Shown here in pieces: positions 10,193-20,950 of a DNA stretch of 41,398 bases. Position 1 is the first letter of the stretch. Every line of letters begins with the position of its first letter. This stretch comes from Lingula anatina (taxonomy: Eukaryota; Brachiopoda; Lingulata; Lingulida; Lingulidae). Under the pieces are notes generated by a model. That model was not told the origin of the DNA, did not search any database, and saw only the letters and a list, made by a program, of their open reading frames with translations. Made by a program: the position numbers and the translations under genes. The stretch covers positions 235,378 to 276,775 of the forward strand of contig NW_019774670.1 in assembly GCF_001039355.2 (NCBI RefSeq). Reading direction: 5' to 3'.

Positions 10193-11543
10193 CACACACT
10201 GGACAATAGAAGTGTCACCCCCTAAATCAGTGTAATAAAAGTAGGCAGATCTTGGGTAGTTATAATGCCTGGTCTAATTATAATGTGACTAATGAGTATA
10301 AAACCGCTATACATGTACCATGGAATTGTATTGTTGGTCTTGTACATGTACAGCAAATGTTATCCCTGTCTTCCTCCAATATGGCAAGATACAGGCAATT
10401 ATCTAACGGTTATAGGTGCAAGTTATTAACCTGAAGAGGCGGAATATAAGCAATGTCAGAATATCGATACAATTGAATTGTTCAGTCAGAGCCGTGCAGA
10501 GGGTCTGGTCTCGGTACAGAAACACTGGACAAATTGCCTCTGATGGGCCGTCCAAGAAAAACTGCTGGCCGTGAAGACCGACGACTGATTTTGATGTCCA
10601 GGTTGTCAAAGTTCGACACTGCTTGTCAGTTGACAGCACAGTGGAACAATTTCACACATAAGAATGTGTCTGTGAAAATTGCTAGGCGTCGGTTACATGC
10701 TCAGAGAGTGAACAGCAGGGTAGCAAGACTGAAACCTCTTATATCGTTACAAAACAGGCAACGTAGAGTGAACTAGGGACAACAGGATCTGGAACTGGAC
10801 AGTCCATGACAATTGGTCCTGTATATTTTTTTTCTGATAAGTGTCGCTTTTGTCTGGCCTCTAATGACAGACGGGTACGATGCTGGCGAACTGCTGGTAA
10901 AGCATTTGAACCACATGCACTGAATTTTCGAACCCTGAGCAGCATATTCATCATGGTGTGGGGCTGCATCAGCATCCATGGCGTGGGCAAATTGATAGTG
11001 GTTGATGGAAACATGAATCACTAGAAATATATCGATGTTTTGGAGTCAGGCTTGCTACCATCTATTACAAACATGTTTGGTGACAGGATTTATCCATTTG
11101 TTCACCAGGATGACAATGCTCCTTGTCACAGGCCCAGAGCAGTTGATGATTGCTTTGACCAACAGGACATTCGCAGGGTGATGTGGCCTGCCCAGAGTCC
11201 GGATGCAAACATAATAGAAAATTTGTGGAATGATATGTCAAAACTTTTGACAAATGCCCGTCTAACCAGCAGAGAAATATTCAGTGTTTCATGCTTGGGC
11301 CAGCATAAGCCCTGAACGCATCAGACAATTATATGAATCCTTGCCTCGTAGACTGCCACTAAGTACTAATTTTTGACTTGAAACTGCATATTTTGGTAGA
11401 ATATATATTTTGTTCTCATTTTGTGATTTTTTGGTGAAATTTGATGTTAATAAAATGATACCAGGAGCATATTATTCCACAGTCATTTATCTCTCCCATA
11501 GAATTGGTTCAGTAGGGGTGACGCTTCTATTGTCCAGTGTGTG
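10193..11543 (+). mobile_element. Tc1-like DNA transposon, full length but inactive
   Basis: A 1351-bp element bounded by TA target duplications (10191-10192 and 11544-11545). The terminal inverted repeat CACACACTGGACAATAGAAG is mirrored at the right end as CTTCTATTGTCCAGTGTGTG, and the match continues (GTGTCACCCC against GGGGTGACGC) to about 29 bp. It contains a single transposase-derived region on the + strand. Size, TA target and domain content are those of Tc1/mariner. It sits between unrelated dispersed-repeat fragments. Confidence 0.93.
10450..11315 (+). pseudogene. Tc1 transposase pseudogene (DD34E)
   Basis: Tc1 transposases bind the element ends through two helix-turn-helix subdomains and cut DNA with a DDE catalytic core. 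The N-terminal part reads LNCSVRAVQRVWSRYRNTGQ, then after a frameshift GRPRKTAGREDRRL (the GRPR hinge). After another frameshift the catalytic part reads VYFFSDKCRF, IMVWGCIS, YPFVHQDDNAPCHR and WPAQSPDANIIENLW. The first Asp (SDK), second Asp (DDN) and the Glu (IENLW) are present, with 34 residues between the last two. An in-frame TAG at 11022-11024 and at least two frameshifts make it dead. Confidence 0.93.
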
Positions 11544-11640
11544 TATAAAGGTTTCCACAAGTCACCTGACTGTACCTGTGTATTGCTGGTCACTCTCGAG
11601 TATTTTGATTAAAAATATTTTTAACTATATTAAAATAATA

Positions 11641-11958
11641 ATTATAATTATGATGATGATAATTATTGAGTCTAAAGTCCAAATTTGTTTAGATTATAAT
11701 AAAATTATTAAAATTAATTAAAACAGGAAAATTAATTGAAACATAATGTATAAATTAAAATGTTACTTGATCACTCACTTAAAAAGTCATTAATAAAAAC
11801 TATTCATAATTTTTTAACTAGATACGTTTTGAGTTCCCTTGTAACAGTAGCTTGAGTCTGTCCTACGCAGTTAAAGTGGGAACATATTCCATTCCCTAGC
11901 TACAGTAATGTAAAGAGAATAGTCAACATATGTGACTAGTCGAGCTTTACATGTTTAA
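11641..11958. other. AT-rich stretch, nothing recognised
   Basis: ATTATAATTATGATGATGAT and AATTAATTA tracts, with no gene, splice-supported exon or repeat ends visible. Confidence 0.5.
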
Positions 11959-12147
11959 GACCATTCCCAGACCCTATCGTATTTGGATCGAACTATGTCC
12001 GAGAGGATTCTCGCTTAATGTAATTAACAGTAGCTGTAGAGGAGTCAATTAGATGGTTTCTCCGTGAAGCTGTTTCTGATGTGAAACATGCATGACTCAG
12101 AAATTTGCGATATTTGTTTGTCCACAAAAGATATCCACGTATACACC

Positions 12148-12186
<39 letters not shown>

Positions 12187-12550
12187 TGAAAAGTATTGAC
12201 CACACTTTCGCAAATCTAAATAGCGATGGTTTCTGCAATGTTTTTATTACGAGGCTGTGTGATGACCCAGAATACTATGCTGCTGTCATTTAATTTTAGT
12301 ACGTTCTTTACCATGGAAACCCTGAGATCGGAAATACATATTTCATTTTCATCAAGGCAATTCCAGGATCCTTGATGTTACAAGGAGTCTACCCGGTCGG
12401 ACTATCCATAAATAAATGGGGATACTACTGTGGAACTATGTTTATATTGCTTTAAGACTTGGGACTATCTAGATTCCTGTTTAAATTAGGTCTGCCTTGA
12501 TATTATCGGAGATCAGTGTGGGATAATCGGGCATGGGTATGAACTCAGTC
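11959..12550. mobile_element. MITE family A, copy 1 (GACCATTCCCAG ... CAGTC)
   Basis: The left end GACCATTCCCAGA, then TTTGGATCGAACTATGTCC and GAGGATTCTCGC, matches the left end of the element at 22105. The right end GGAGATCAGTGTG, GGGCATGGGTATGAACTCAGTC matches the right end at 22355. The middle differs and contains a T32 run (12152-12183), so this copy is longer and diverged. The ends are only weakly inverted relative to each other. Confidence 0.55.
12152..12183. repeat. Poly(T) run
   Basis: 32 consecutive T. It could be the reverse-strand tail of a retroposon, but no retroposon body is recognised beside it. Confidence 0.9.
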
Positions 12551-12559
12551 TTGTAGCAA

Positions 12560-12669
12560 GCAATTTCAAAAGGGGAGGTTCTTTATCTGAAAAAGTGGAT
12601 CTTTTACCATGAAAACTTCATGTACCTACTGTATATAAAATTTTACCCAGAGGGGACCTTTTCCTTGCA
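12560..12669 (+). repeat. Dispersed repeat fragment (copy 2), cut by the gap
   Basis: TTTATCTGAAAAAGTGGATC, TTTTACCATGAAAACTTCATG and CAGAGGGGACCTTTTCC parallel 9925-10010. The sequence stops at the N run. Confidence 0.6.
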
Positions 12670-13324
12670 NNNNNNNNNNNNNNNNNNNNNNNNNNNNNNN
12701 NNNNNNNNNNNNNNNNNNNNNNNNNNNNNNNNNNNNNNNNNNNNNNNNNNNNNNNNNNNNNNNNNNNNNNNNNNNNNNNNNNNNNNNNNNNNNNNNNNNN
12801 NNNNNNNNNNNNNNNNNNNNNNNNNNNNNNNNNNNNNNNNNNNNNNNNNNNNNNNNNNNNNNNNNNNNNNNNNNNNNNNNNNNNNNNNNNNNNNNNNNNN
12901 NNNNNNNNNNNNNNNNNNNNNNNNNNNNNNNNNNNNNNNNNNNNNNNNNNNNNNNNNNNNNNNNNNNNNNNNNNNNNNNNNNNNNNNNNNNNNNNNNNNN
13001 NNNNNNNNNNNNNNNNNNNNNNNNNNNNNNNNNNNNNNNNNNNNNNNNNNNNNNNNNNNNNNNNNNNNNNNNNNNNNNNNNNNNNNNNNNNNNNNNNNNN
13101 NNNNNNNNNNNNNNNNNNNNNNNNNNNNNNNNNNNNNNNNNNNNNNNNNNNNNNNNNNNNNNNNNNNNNNNNNNNNNNNNNNNNNNNNNNNNNNNNNNNN
13201 NNNNNNNNNNNNNNNNNNNNNNNNNNNNNNNNNNNNNNNNNNNNNNNNNNNNNNNNNNNNNNNNNNNNNNNNNNNNNNNNNNNNNNNNNNNNNNNNNNNN
13301 NNNNNNNNNNNNNNNNNNNNNNNN
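12670..13324. other. Assembly gap (655 N)
   Basis: An uninterrupted run of N. Its length may be an estimate. Open frames that appear to cross it have no meaning. The right edge is a C-run, which probably explains the failure to assemble. Confidence 0.99.
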
Positions 13325-13351
13325 CTCCCCCCCCCCCCCCCCCCGCCACTG
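13325..13351. mobile_element. Right terminus of a CAGTGGCGGATCC-family element
   Basis: CTC followed by a long C-run and GCCACTG. This matches the C-rich end ...AAATCCGCCACTG of the family seen at 40842-41106; the rest of the copy would be inside the gap. Confidence 0.4.
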
Positions 13352-13607
13352 ATGCTGCCCATATATCAGAGGTACATGTACAATCATATAGCAATTCAAC
13401 GGTTAACTGAAGATTAGCCGCGGTGTAACAAGAATGGAAGTCCGCTAGTCAATAGTCTGTTTCCCATGAGTTTGACCAGGTAACATTTTCCCCCATACAC
13501 TAACCCAAACTTTCCAACTTACATTAGCCTGTACTAATCATACGGGAGCCCGAACTCCATTCCCAGGTCTTCCATTCCTGCCACACCACTGACCCTCGCT
13601 TACTTAA

Positions 13608-13945
13608 AGGGATAATAACTCTTCGTTTCGACCAAAAAATGAATTTTCCTGGAGTAAACAACAATTTTCCCATACTTACCAATGGCTGATGAATCCATTT
13701 TTACATTCAAAGTTAGTCCCTGTTTTTTTTTCTAAAAAGTTTGGTTTTTTGTTAAAATCTCTTAAGAGATTATAACAGAGTATAGCCACCAATGGAGGTC
13801 ACGTGGTGTGAAGACAAGCTCAGATATCAGAATAATAGCTATAACTCCTGTTTTTGTTGTAAAACATAATATATTATATTTATATGAGTTATTAACAATG
13901 TATTTATTGTGAAATATAGACCTCATACGAAGAGTTATTATCCCT
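13608..13945. mobile_element. piggyBac-like MITE (TTAA target site)
   Basis: A 338-bp element with perfect 19-bp inverted ends: AGGGATAATAACTCTTCGT at the left and ACGAAGAGTTATTATCCCT at the right. It is flanked by TTAA at 13604-13607 and 13946-13949. A TTAA duplication is the hallmark of piggyBac-type transposition. There is no transposase; the interior is AT-rich and contains CTCTTAAGAG. Confidence 0.85.
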
Positions 13946-14248
13946 TTAACGCAAACGGGAGGAATCGTAACAGTGACATGTCTTTTTTTGCAGCCATGTG
14001 TCGAGGGATGATTCAATTTTACCTCGTTTATTTTGTCCTCTTGATATCAATGTAAGCTATTTGCTACGCTGTCATTGCAGCCCCCGTGCGTATTTGATCA
14101 CTCGCGTCGCAATAACAAGGAAGCGCATATCTTCAAACTCACAAGTGTTCTATACATTTTACTAGCACCATTCTTCTCAAAACCAACAAAGAGGGGAGGG
14201 AAAGGGAAGTAAATAACAGCAGGAATAGGTTCATCTGGACGGCTCAGT

Positions 14249-14279
14249 GGGGGGAGGAGGGGGAGGGGGAGGGGGGGGG
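14249..14279 (+). repeat. G-rich tract with quadruplex potential
   Basis: Runs of G separated by single A residues (GGGGGGAGGAGGGGGAGGGGG and on). Four or more G-runs of at least three lie within 31 bp, so an intramolecular quadruplex is possible. No gene is adjacent. Confidence 0.7.
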
Positions 14280-14799
14280 TCCACTGAGGCGGTGAAGGTG
14301 AATGTCAACACTCAAACCGAGGGATCTGTGAAGTACATTTTAATTGAACATTGAATGCTCATTATCATTATTAATTAATTAATTGATTAATTAATTAAAT
14401 AGAGATTGATGGAATCATAACCAGTTAACTCTACATACATGTGTGGCTGAAAACAATTAACGCCAAAGATAATCCCCAAAAGCAGGCGGTCTCTGGGATA
14501 CTCCTCCTTTCAGCTGAACACCTTAATTACAAAGCAGCAATACACATTTTCTTCAAAACACTGAAAAGATCTAGTGATAAATAACCTAAAACTATTATCA
14601 TTCTCCCTAGTCACAAGATATGATATTTGTCAATTAACTCTACGTATTGATTTTATCTTTTTATACTTTTGCCATACAGTTGGCACTGATGGTGTCCAGT
14701 ACAGAACACCACATTTTATATTGTCGCTTCACATAAAACCTGGCAAAAACCACCGTGCCTGTCCTCTACTCGGTCTAGCCAGTACGTATATATTATTCA

Positions 14800-15349
14800 T
14801 AATTTTTACAAGTCTCATTAGTATCGATGTTAATTTATAACCTGAAACCGAGGAGAAGCCGTAATAATTAAATTATTCAAAAATGGAGGTAATTTCCACG
14901 TCTCTCATCGACATGATGTTTTATCATGCTTTATCTTTTGTATTCTATATATATATATATATATGGTCACTGGAGCGATAAAACACCAATGGACGCGGTT
15001 GTTGGTTTTGACGTATCATTTGCTAATGATTTATCTAGCTATGTACGTTTCAACGACAGATTAAGTGAGATCTGTACTGTTGGATTGATCCATGTCGAGA
15101 AAAATAGACGATTAATTGCTGATTAATTATTTAAAGCAACAGAAAAATGTACGCTTCCCCATTCAAAATAGACCGTCAACCTCGTCCATCATTACAACTG
15201 AATTTCTAAAGACCAGGGCGCCTTATGTGCCATACATCCTGAACACCATATACAGATACAGGGTACAGTAGGATGTCAGTGAGGCAAAGGGTATGTGACT
15301 ATCGTCACTCTCCGCAGTGAGAGTCGATTTGTAGTTATTGTTATCTCAT

Positions 15350-15385
<36 letters not shown>

Positions 15386-15570
15386 AAAGGGCAATGTAAA
15401 TCGCAAAATCATATGTGTTTCTGTTACCAGTTACAAGGAATTTCTCATCGCAAGTGTCAGATCGGTTTTTCCTCACAAGGTCCAAATATGTACGGAGTTA
15501 TTTTTGTGTTGTGAAGCTAATTGTACCTAATACTTTTAAACTGTGGAACCCGTGACCAAAGTCAAGAGTA
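14800..15570 (+). repeat. Dispersed repeat family B, copy 1
   Basis: Shares blocks in the same order with 28265-29345: ATTAGTATCGAT, AACCTGAAACCGAG, TTATTCAAAAATGGAGGT, CATCGACATGATGTTTTATC, TATATATGGTCACTGGAGCG, CACCAATGGACGCGGTTGTT, CGACAGATTA, GTGAGAGTCGATTTGTAGTT, CATCGCAAGTGTCAGATCGG and GTGGAACCCGTGAC. No protein is recognised. The copy contains a (TC)n tract at 15353-15382 where copy 2 has only a short CT-rich segment. Confidence 0.8.
15353..15382. repeat. (TC)n microsatellite
   Basis: A pure TC repeat of 30 bp inside family B copy 1. Confidence 0.95.
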
Positions 15571-16040
15571 CCTTGGTTTTTGATGAAGTAAGTAAATCCT
15601 ATTATTAAGGAACAGGTTTTTATTTTCATGAACACATGAATGAAAATATCACCAAATAATACTGTAGAGGACATGAAACTTATAAATAGTTAATTTTCAT
15701 TTTTGATAAAAACGTCAACCGATACGTTCTACTGCATATCGCAATATTTGTAATATGGAAAAATATTTTATGTGGCTATGTAAGCAGTCCATTAGCATTT
15801 TTGTAAAAGCCATTTGAAAACTTGACTTGTTTAAAGACAAATACATGTCTATATATAGGGCAAAATAATGGCCAAATAACTACACGACGGATAAAACACC
15901 AAATTTTGCATGTGAAAAACTCTGTGCATGTATAATAACGATGTGGAAAACTCTGAGAAAATACTTTATTTGATAAAAATCAACATAGGTATGTATATAT
16001 TTCTATAGAATTCCATAAATTGGCGGCCATTTTGGATTTT
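15571..16040. other. Gene-free stretch with scraps of GGCCATTTTGG-type repeat
   Basis: Holds CACCAAATTTTGCATGTG, which recurs at 16142-16159, and TTGGCGGCCATTTTGGATTT near 16019, the motif of the 6-10 kb inverted repeat. No gene is seen. Confidence 0.45.
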
Positions 16041-16043
16041 TTG

Positions 16044-16223
16044 ACCAAACGGTAAATTGTTTCAGAGGGCTACGGCTCTAATTTGATTTAGAATGTCAAA
16101 AGGTAACTACATGCCAAATTTGGTTACACGGCGGATAAAAGCACCAAATTTTGCATGTGGTTACCTTTTGACATACTAAATCGTTCTAGAGCCGTAGCCC
16201 TCTGAAAAATTTTACCGTTTGGT
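16044..16223. repeat. 180-bp imperfect hairpin
   Basis: ACCAAACGGTAAA, CAGAGGGCTACGGCTCTA, ATGTCAAAAGGTAAC and CATGCCAAATTTGG are answered in reverse by CCAAATTTTGCATG, GTTACCTTTTGACAT, TAGAGCCGTAGCCCTCTG and TTTTACCGTTTGGT. The arms are about 75 bp with small gaps. This could be a non-autonomous palindromic element; no clear target duplication was identified. Confidence 0.8.
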
Positions 16224-16224
16224 A

Positions 16225-16560
16225 AAAATTAGTACTATTAGTCTGGATGACTGGATGACTGCTATATATTGTCCAAATTGCTGGAAATGTGGAAAAGCAT
16301 AAAACTTGGCAGAAATTTTCTTTGGACTTTCATTTTCAAGGGTAGTACCAGCAGTTTCAAAGCGTTGCTTAGCAACCGTTGCTATGGAGGTGAACTGCCT
16401 TAGTAACAAGCTCATTAGACCCTTCTTGTCCAGTTTAAATGATTTAGAAATGCTAAATAATAAGGTTTGAGTGCATCAAAACTATCACTAGTCTATTTTA
16501 AGGCCATTAAAACCTAAATTAACCTTAGTCTCAGTTGCTAGGCAACACATTCCCCTAGTA
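16225..16560 (-). repeat. Left arm of a composite inverted repeat (16.2-19.7 kb)
   Basis: Contains AAAGCATAAAACTTGG, TTTCATTTTCAAGGGTAGT, GTTGCTTAGCAACCGTTGCT, TTGTCCAGTTTAAATGATTT and AGTTGCTAGGCAAC. The outer half is mirrored at 19480-19665 and the inner half at 18395-18550. The mirrored arm is split by the element at 18551-19477. Confidence 0.7.
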
Positions 16561-17496
16561 ACAAGCATTTAAAGTTGCGTTAGTCTATTAAATAAGGCAA
16601 TTAAATAAGGCAAATCTATGAAAGTGGCTAGGAACTATACATTTGAGCAAGATGTTTACTCTTTTATTCCAGTAAGTTATTCCAGTAAGTTAAAACAAGT
16701 TTACACCCATCCGATCAAAAACATTGCCGCTTTATAAAACTTTATAAAACTTTGCAATAGTTTAGGCGTTTAAATCTCCCTTGCATGTGCAAATATAGTG
16801 CATCTTAAGTGCCCTTGCACATTGTCAGTCTCTACATCTGCTCCTACATGTACACTTCAGCAACTCTGGACAGAACATTAGCTTCTGTCAAATGTGTCCA
16901 CAAGGGTCCATGTTCCGCACAAGTCCAACCATAGTGATTAGATGGTATCTGGCGACATGGCATCGTAGTGCTGGCTCAGATATGTTCATCTCGCAAGAAT
17001 ACTCTTCTTTTATCTTGCTGTAGAACAGCCTTGGTGGAAGGACGATATGGCATCTAACGGCCTTTGTGTGTGAACAAAAACTTTTGAACTTCATTAATTA
17101 ACAAAAATAATTAAAATGGAACCATGAAGGTTTATTTTAAGTTGCTTGGTAGAGAATAAAAATTGATAAAAAACAATGTGAAAAAACTTTTAAGAAAATA
17201 TTGAAAAAAAAAGAAAAATATCTTGGAAATCTGGTCTTTGAGAAACATTTCAATAATAGGAAAGTGGTTAAACAGTGGTTAAACTTCAAGTATTTCTCAT
17301 CTTAGTGCATATATAAACTACCCTGCCAGCCCCTCCCTCCCTTTATACTTAAAACTATGCATATAATATTTAATGGGAAAAGAAAAAATAAATAAAATGA
17401 GCAAGGATTACAAAAAAAAAAAAAAAAAATGAAGAGTAAAAGGTACTGCAAATAAAATTTTCACCAAGGCCCTAAAATGTCCATGGCTTTTTTTCG

Positions 17497-18300
17497 GTGA
17501 GCTGTCAGGAATCGGGAGTAACGAAAGGTGGATTAAAAACACTAAAAGCAACTTCTAATTCCTTTTGGCAAAACATTATGGGTTCTTTGAGTGAAATTCA
17601 GGAAAATCCCTATGTGAAATTTTATCACAACCATTATGTCAAAACTCAAAAATTGAAAGAAATGGAAAAACTATTTTACATCAATGATGCTATAAATTAC
17701 ATTTGAAATTTCCTTCTCTAGAAGAACTCAACAAAAAATTCAACCTTAACACTAACTTTCTGGACTAATTCAGTATCCATGGAAGGAAATTACACATAGC
17801 ATCCCATGAAATAATTGACTCGATTAAACAAGTTACCAAACCATCCAGATAATTTTTTTTTCACACACACACAAAAAAAAAATAAATAAATAAATAGATA
17901 AATAAATAAATAAAATACAGATAAAGGTGTAAATATGAATGTCACACAAATATTAAAAAACCTTGAGTACTGATAATTAGCAACTAACATTTAAGAAACA
18001 GATTACGCGAAACTGAAGATGCTCCAATTCGGAATAAATCATAGATTATTCTATACTTATGCTTATCTTGTGAATTTGTGAATTTTGCAATAATGCTAGG
18101 GGACATATTCTGAACATTTTTTGGGGATTGCCCACATGTACAAAATGTTTGGACGTGCATCATTTGCCCCGCACAATATTATTTACAGGTAGGTGTGGCA
18201 TTTGATGGATCTCTGGAGATTTTTGTACTTGGGCTTGTGCAATATTTATGTACCTATCTTTATAACTAAGAAATATGTAAGTATATGTAGAATGGGAAAA
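17497..18300 (+). pseudogene. Non-LTR retrotransposon ORF2 C-terminal fragment
   Basis: The frame at 17497-17706 contains NSFWQNIMGSLSEIQENPYV. It is followed, after breaks, by SLEELNKKFNLNTNFLD and, near 18070-18160, a frame-broken CEFCNNARGHILNIFW then DCPHVQNVW. A region after the reverse transcriptase with (Y)EELxxKYNLxxNFLxY, followed by CxxC...H..FW.CPxVQxVW, is the typical C-terminal layout of L1-type ORF2. It is 5' truncated and carries several stops and frameshifts, so it is a dead fragment. A-rich DNA at 17870-17912 interrupts it. Confidence 0.65.
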
Positions 18301-18394
18301 AAAAGGGGAAGGAACTGGAGGATATGTTAAATTCTACAGAAATATCTGTATATGTTCTTTTAATGTATTCAGAAAAAAAAAAACAATATGTATT

Positions 18395-18550
18395 ATTAGA
18401 TACTTGTTGCTAGGGTAATATGCTACCTAGCAACTGTTGCAATGGCTTATTTGGGCTTTTAATGGCTTAAATAGTAAAGTGCTAGTTCTGATGGCCTGAA
18501 ACCTTATTAAAAGCCTTTCTAAATCAATTAAACTGGACAAGAAAGGCCAA
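18395..18550 (+). repeat. Right arm of the composite inverted repeat, inner half
   Basis: TGTTGCTAGGGTAATATGCT, GGCTTTTAATGGCTTAAATAG, CTTATTAAAAGCCTTTCTAAA and AACTGGACAAGAAAGG are the reverse complement (with changes) of 16425-16575. Confidence 0.65.
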
Positions 18551-19477
18551 CCCAGCGGGTAAATTATTGAAACAACGTTGAACCATAACATTGAGAAGAC
18601 ATTGGATAAACATTGGATTTGAAAGTTGTGTCAACCTCAGATAACAACGTTGTATCAACGTCAGAAAACAATGTTATATCAATTCCACCCAGCGGGACAT
18701 TATGTTGTTTCAACGTTGAAACAATGTTGAGCTTCAACGTTGACAAGACGTTGGATTAACAGTGGATTTGAAAATTAGATCAACGTCAGATAACAATGTA
18801 TCAACCCCAGTTGTTGGACAACATTCTTGCATAAAAATACATTAAAATGACCTGAAATATTTTTTTTTTTATTTTTGGTACAAAACACAGGTACACAATT
18901 ATAACGTACACTGTAAAAATATCCAAGTGCCTGCTTTGTCTGATTTTTTCAACACATTAAGCTCCTAAGCATGTTTTGCACCTAAGCATGGTACACCCTT
19001 TTAGCCTGGATGTGTTTAGCAGTAGGACATGTTTGATGGCTAAATATATGTAGGGTATAAATGTATGGCCTTTATGTTAAAATTTCCAAGGTTTAGATTA
19101 ATATATATATATTAATATTAATAAATATAATGGAATATATTTCTGAATAACAAGTTAAGAAAATTCACTAGTTCACTTAAGACACAAAACAACTGTCACT
19201 TTTACTTTAAAACCCTTTTGTTATTATTTTGATAAATTTAGTTACAGTATTGATAAACAAAGTAACACGTTTTCAATAATAAATATTTTAAATTACAATC
19301 CATAACTGCAAGGTTGTGTCAATGACCAAAATACAACGTTGAGTCAGCGTCACATTATGACGGTGTTTCGACGTGGCTGGATCAACGTTGATTTTACGTT
19401 GAATTTAGGTAGAGCAACGACAATTCAACGTATCAACCTGTTTTCAACGTTGATCCCACGCGAATATGCCTGCTGGG
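18551..19477. mobile_element. CAACGTTG-rich terminal-inverted-repeat element
   Basis: The ends are CCCAGCGGG (18551) and CCTGCTGGGC (to 19477). Both subterminal regions are packed with CAACGTTGA/TCAACGTTG palindromes and their variants (ACAACGTTGTATC, CAACGTTGAAACAATGTTGA, TTCAACGTTGAT). A second internal head CCCAGCGGGACATTATG lies at 18688, suggesting a nested or duplicated end. The core (about 18840-19300) is AT-rich with no gene. It interrupts the right arm of the composite repeat, so it is the younger insertion. Confidence 0.72.
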
Positions 19478-19479
19478 CA

Positions 19480-19665
19480 ATTAACTTGTTACTTAGGTAA
19501 ATCACTTCCCTAGCAACGGTTGCTAAGCAACACTTTGAAAATTTTGGGCACTACCCTTGAAAATGATCAGCACTGTCCGAGGAAAATTTGGGAAAGTTTC
19601 ATGCTTTTTCCACCTTCTGAGCAATTTTTGCACAAATCATTTAGATTAGTTAAAATATAAGGACC
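19480..19665 (+). repeat. Right arm of the composite inverted repeat, outer half
   Basis: CCCTAGCAACGGTTGCTAAG, CACTACCCTTGAAAATGA and GTTTCATGCTTTTTCCACC reverse-complement 16270-16400. Confidence 0.7.
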
Positions 19666-19816
19666 CTCAGGCGACATTTATATCCAAACATGATTCAGTT
19701 CTGATTGGGTGAGGAAATAAGGCGAAAAGGGTTATATGATGTTTCACCCCTCCGTGGTTTCAAACTGGCCCTCTTCGCGAAAAGTTTGAGTTTGATTTGA
19801 AACTTAACAACGAAGT

Positions 19817-19990
19817 TTCCGCGGCTCTGTGGTAACTCCGCTGACTTGGACACAGCTGGACACTCCTACGCGGTTTCGACTTCTAGAACGTCTATTTTTG
19901 TTGCTAGAAATCACTTCTAAAAATTGGTCTAATTACTATCAGTGGAAACTCGTGGTGGGCGAGTCACTACCGGCCCAATCGGTAACGTGC
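19817..19990 (+). repeat. tRNA-like SINE head, copy 1
   Basis: GGCTCTGTGGTAACTCCGCT resembles a polymerase III A box. GGTTTCGACTTCTAGAACG is a decayed B box (GGTTCGAATTC in better copies). Tail blocks TTTTTGTTGCTAGAAATCA, TTCTAAAAATT and GTGGGCGAGTCACTACCGGC follow, as in the copies at 20757 and 39305. Confidence 0.6.
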
Positions 19991-20756
19991 ACGGCTTCAA
20001 AGAAACCAAATCCAACATCTACCATGGTAACGGAGAGCCACGAGTTCGAGCCCCGGATGACGCATTTAACCTCTCCACAGATACGAGCCATTGTTTCATC
20101 CAAGCGCACATTTTGTTGTTTTTAATACCCTCCCTTCTATGGCCTTGCTTACTAAAACTGTTCATATGGTCTTACAGTACCCTGGGCCGTATTTCAAAAC
20201 CGCATTTCAATTTGGTTTAGACCAGCTTTAACATGTATGAACCTTTTCGTAATGGTTCTCTCTTGTTAGGGGCTCTGTTGAAGCCAAAACCGTCCAATTG
20301 TGCTCTTTAACGTCATAGGTGATACCTACAGTGCAGCCGGAAAGAAACCTTACTTACTCTGCGGGTCCCTGCGGGTTGTTCATACGGCCTGGCGCGGTAA
20401 CAATGGAAAGAGCATTGTCATCCATGCGCTGTTTGATTTCTGTTAATAATAGTACCATGCCCTGCCCCGTAGGATAATTATCGTGTCTAAACCTCAGCTC
20501 AAAACAAGTCATAGTAAAAAGGAATCTATTTAGGAAAGTTCCATGTCGGCTTCTCACACAAGGCCTCGTGTACATCAAAAACTTCCACGTTCAATGACAA
20601 GACAATGTTCAGGTACTGGTGTTGAGTGGGATGAAATACATTTGCACGACTCAAAGGTTATCGACTGTAATTGTAGACATACATGTGCATCCAAATCGGC
20701 CCTCTCCGTGAGAAGGTTATAAGTTTGCATTTGATTTCAAACCTGCCGAAGAAACT

Positions 20757-20950
20757 TCCGCGGTTCTGTGGTAACTCCGCCGACTTGGGCACAGCTAGAC
20801 ACATCTACGCAGGTTCGAATTCTGGAACGTCAGATATAATTTTTGTTCCTAGAAATTATTTCTAAAAAATTTTGTTTGATTTTGTACTATAAGAGGAAAA
20901 TCGTACCTACAGAGGGTGGGCGGGTCACTCACGGCGCAATCGGTAATGTT
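20757..20950 (+). repeat. tRNA-like SINE head, copy 2
   Basis: TTCTGTGGTAACTCCGCCGA followed about 40 bp later by AGGTTCGAATTCTGG, a good B-box match. The tail has TTTTTGTTCCTAGAAATTATT, GACTATAAGAGGAAA-type sequence and GGCGGGTCACTCACGGCGCA. It lies within the module duplicated at 39-40.8 kb. Confidence 0.65.

Noticed and set aside
12618-13417. Long open frames across the N run on both strands
   Set aside because: They are translated N. The real sequence on either side is a repeat fragment and a C-run.
16888-17094. 68-codon minus-strand frame (MKFKSFCSHTKAV...)
   Set aside because: Lies inside the composite repeat between the arms; no family recognised and no neighbouring exon.
20026-20065. 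Possible tRNA gene from GAGTTCGAGCCCCGG
   Set aside because: The B-box-like string is present, but I could not fold an acceptor stem or anticodon arm around it; better explained as SINE-tail or unrelated sequence.
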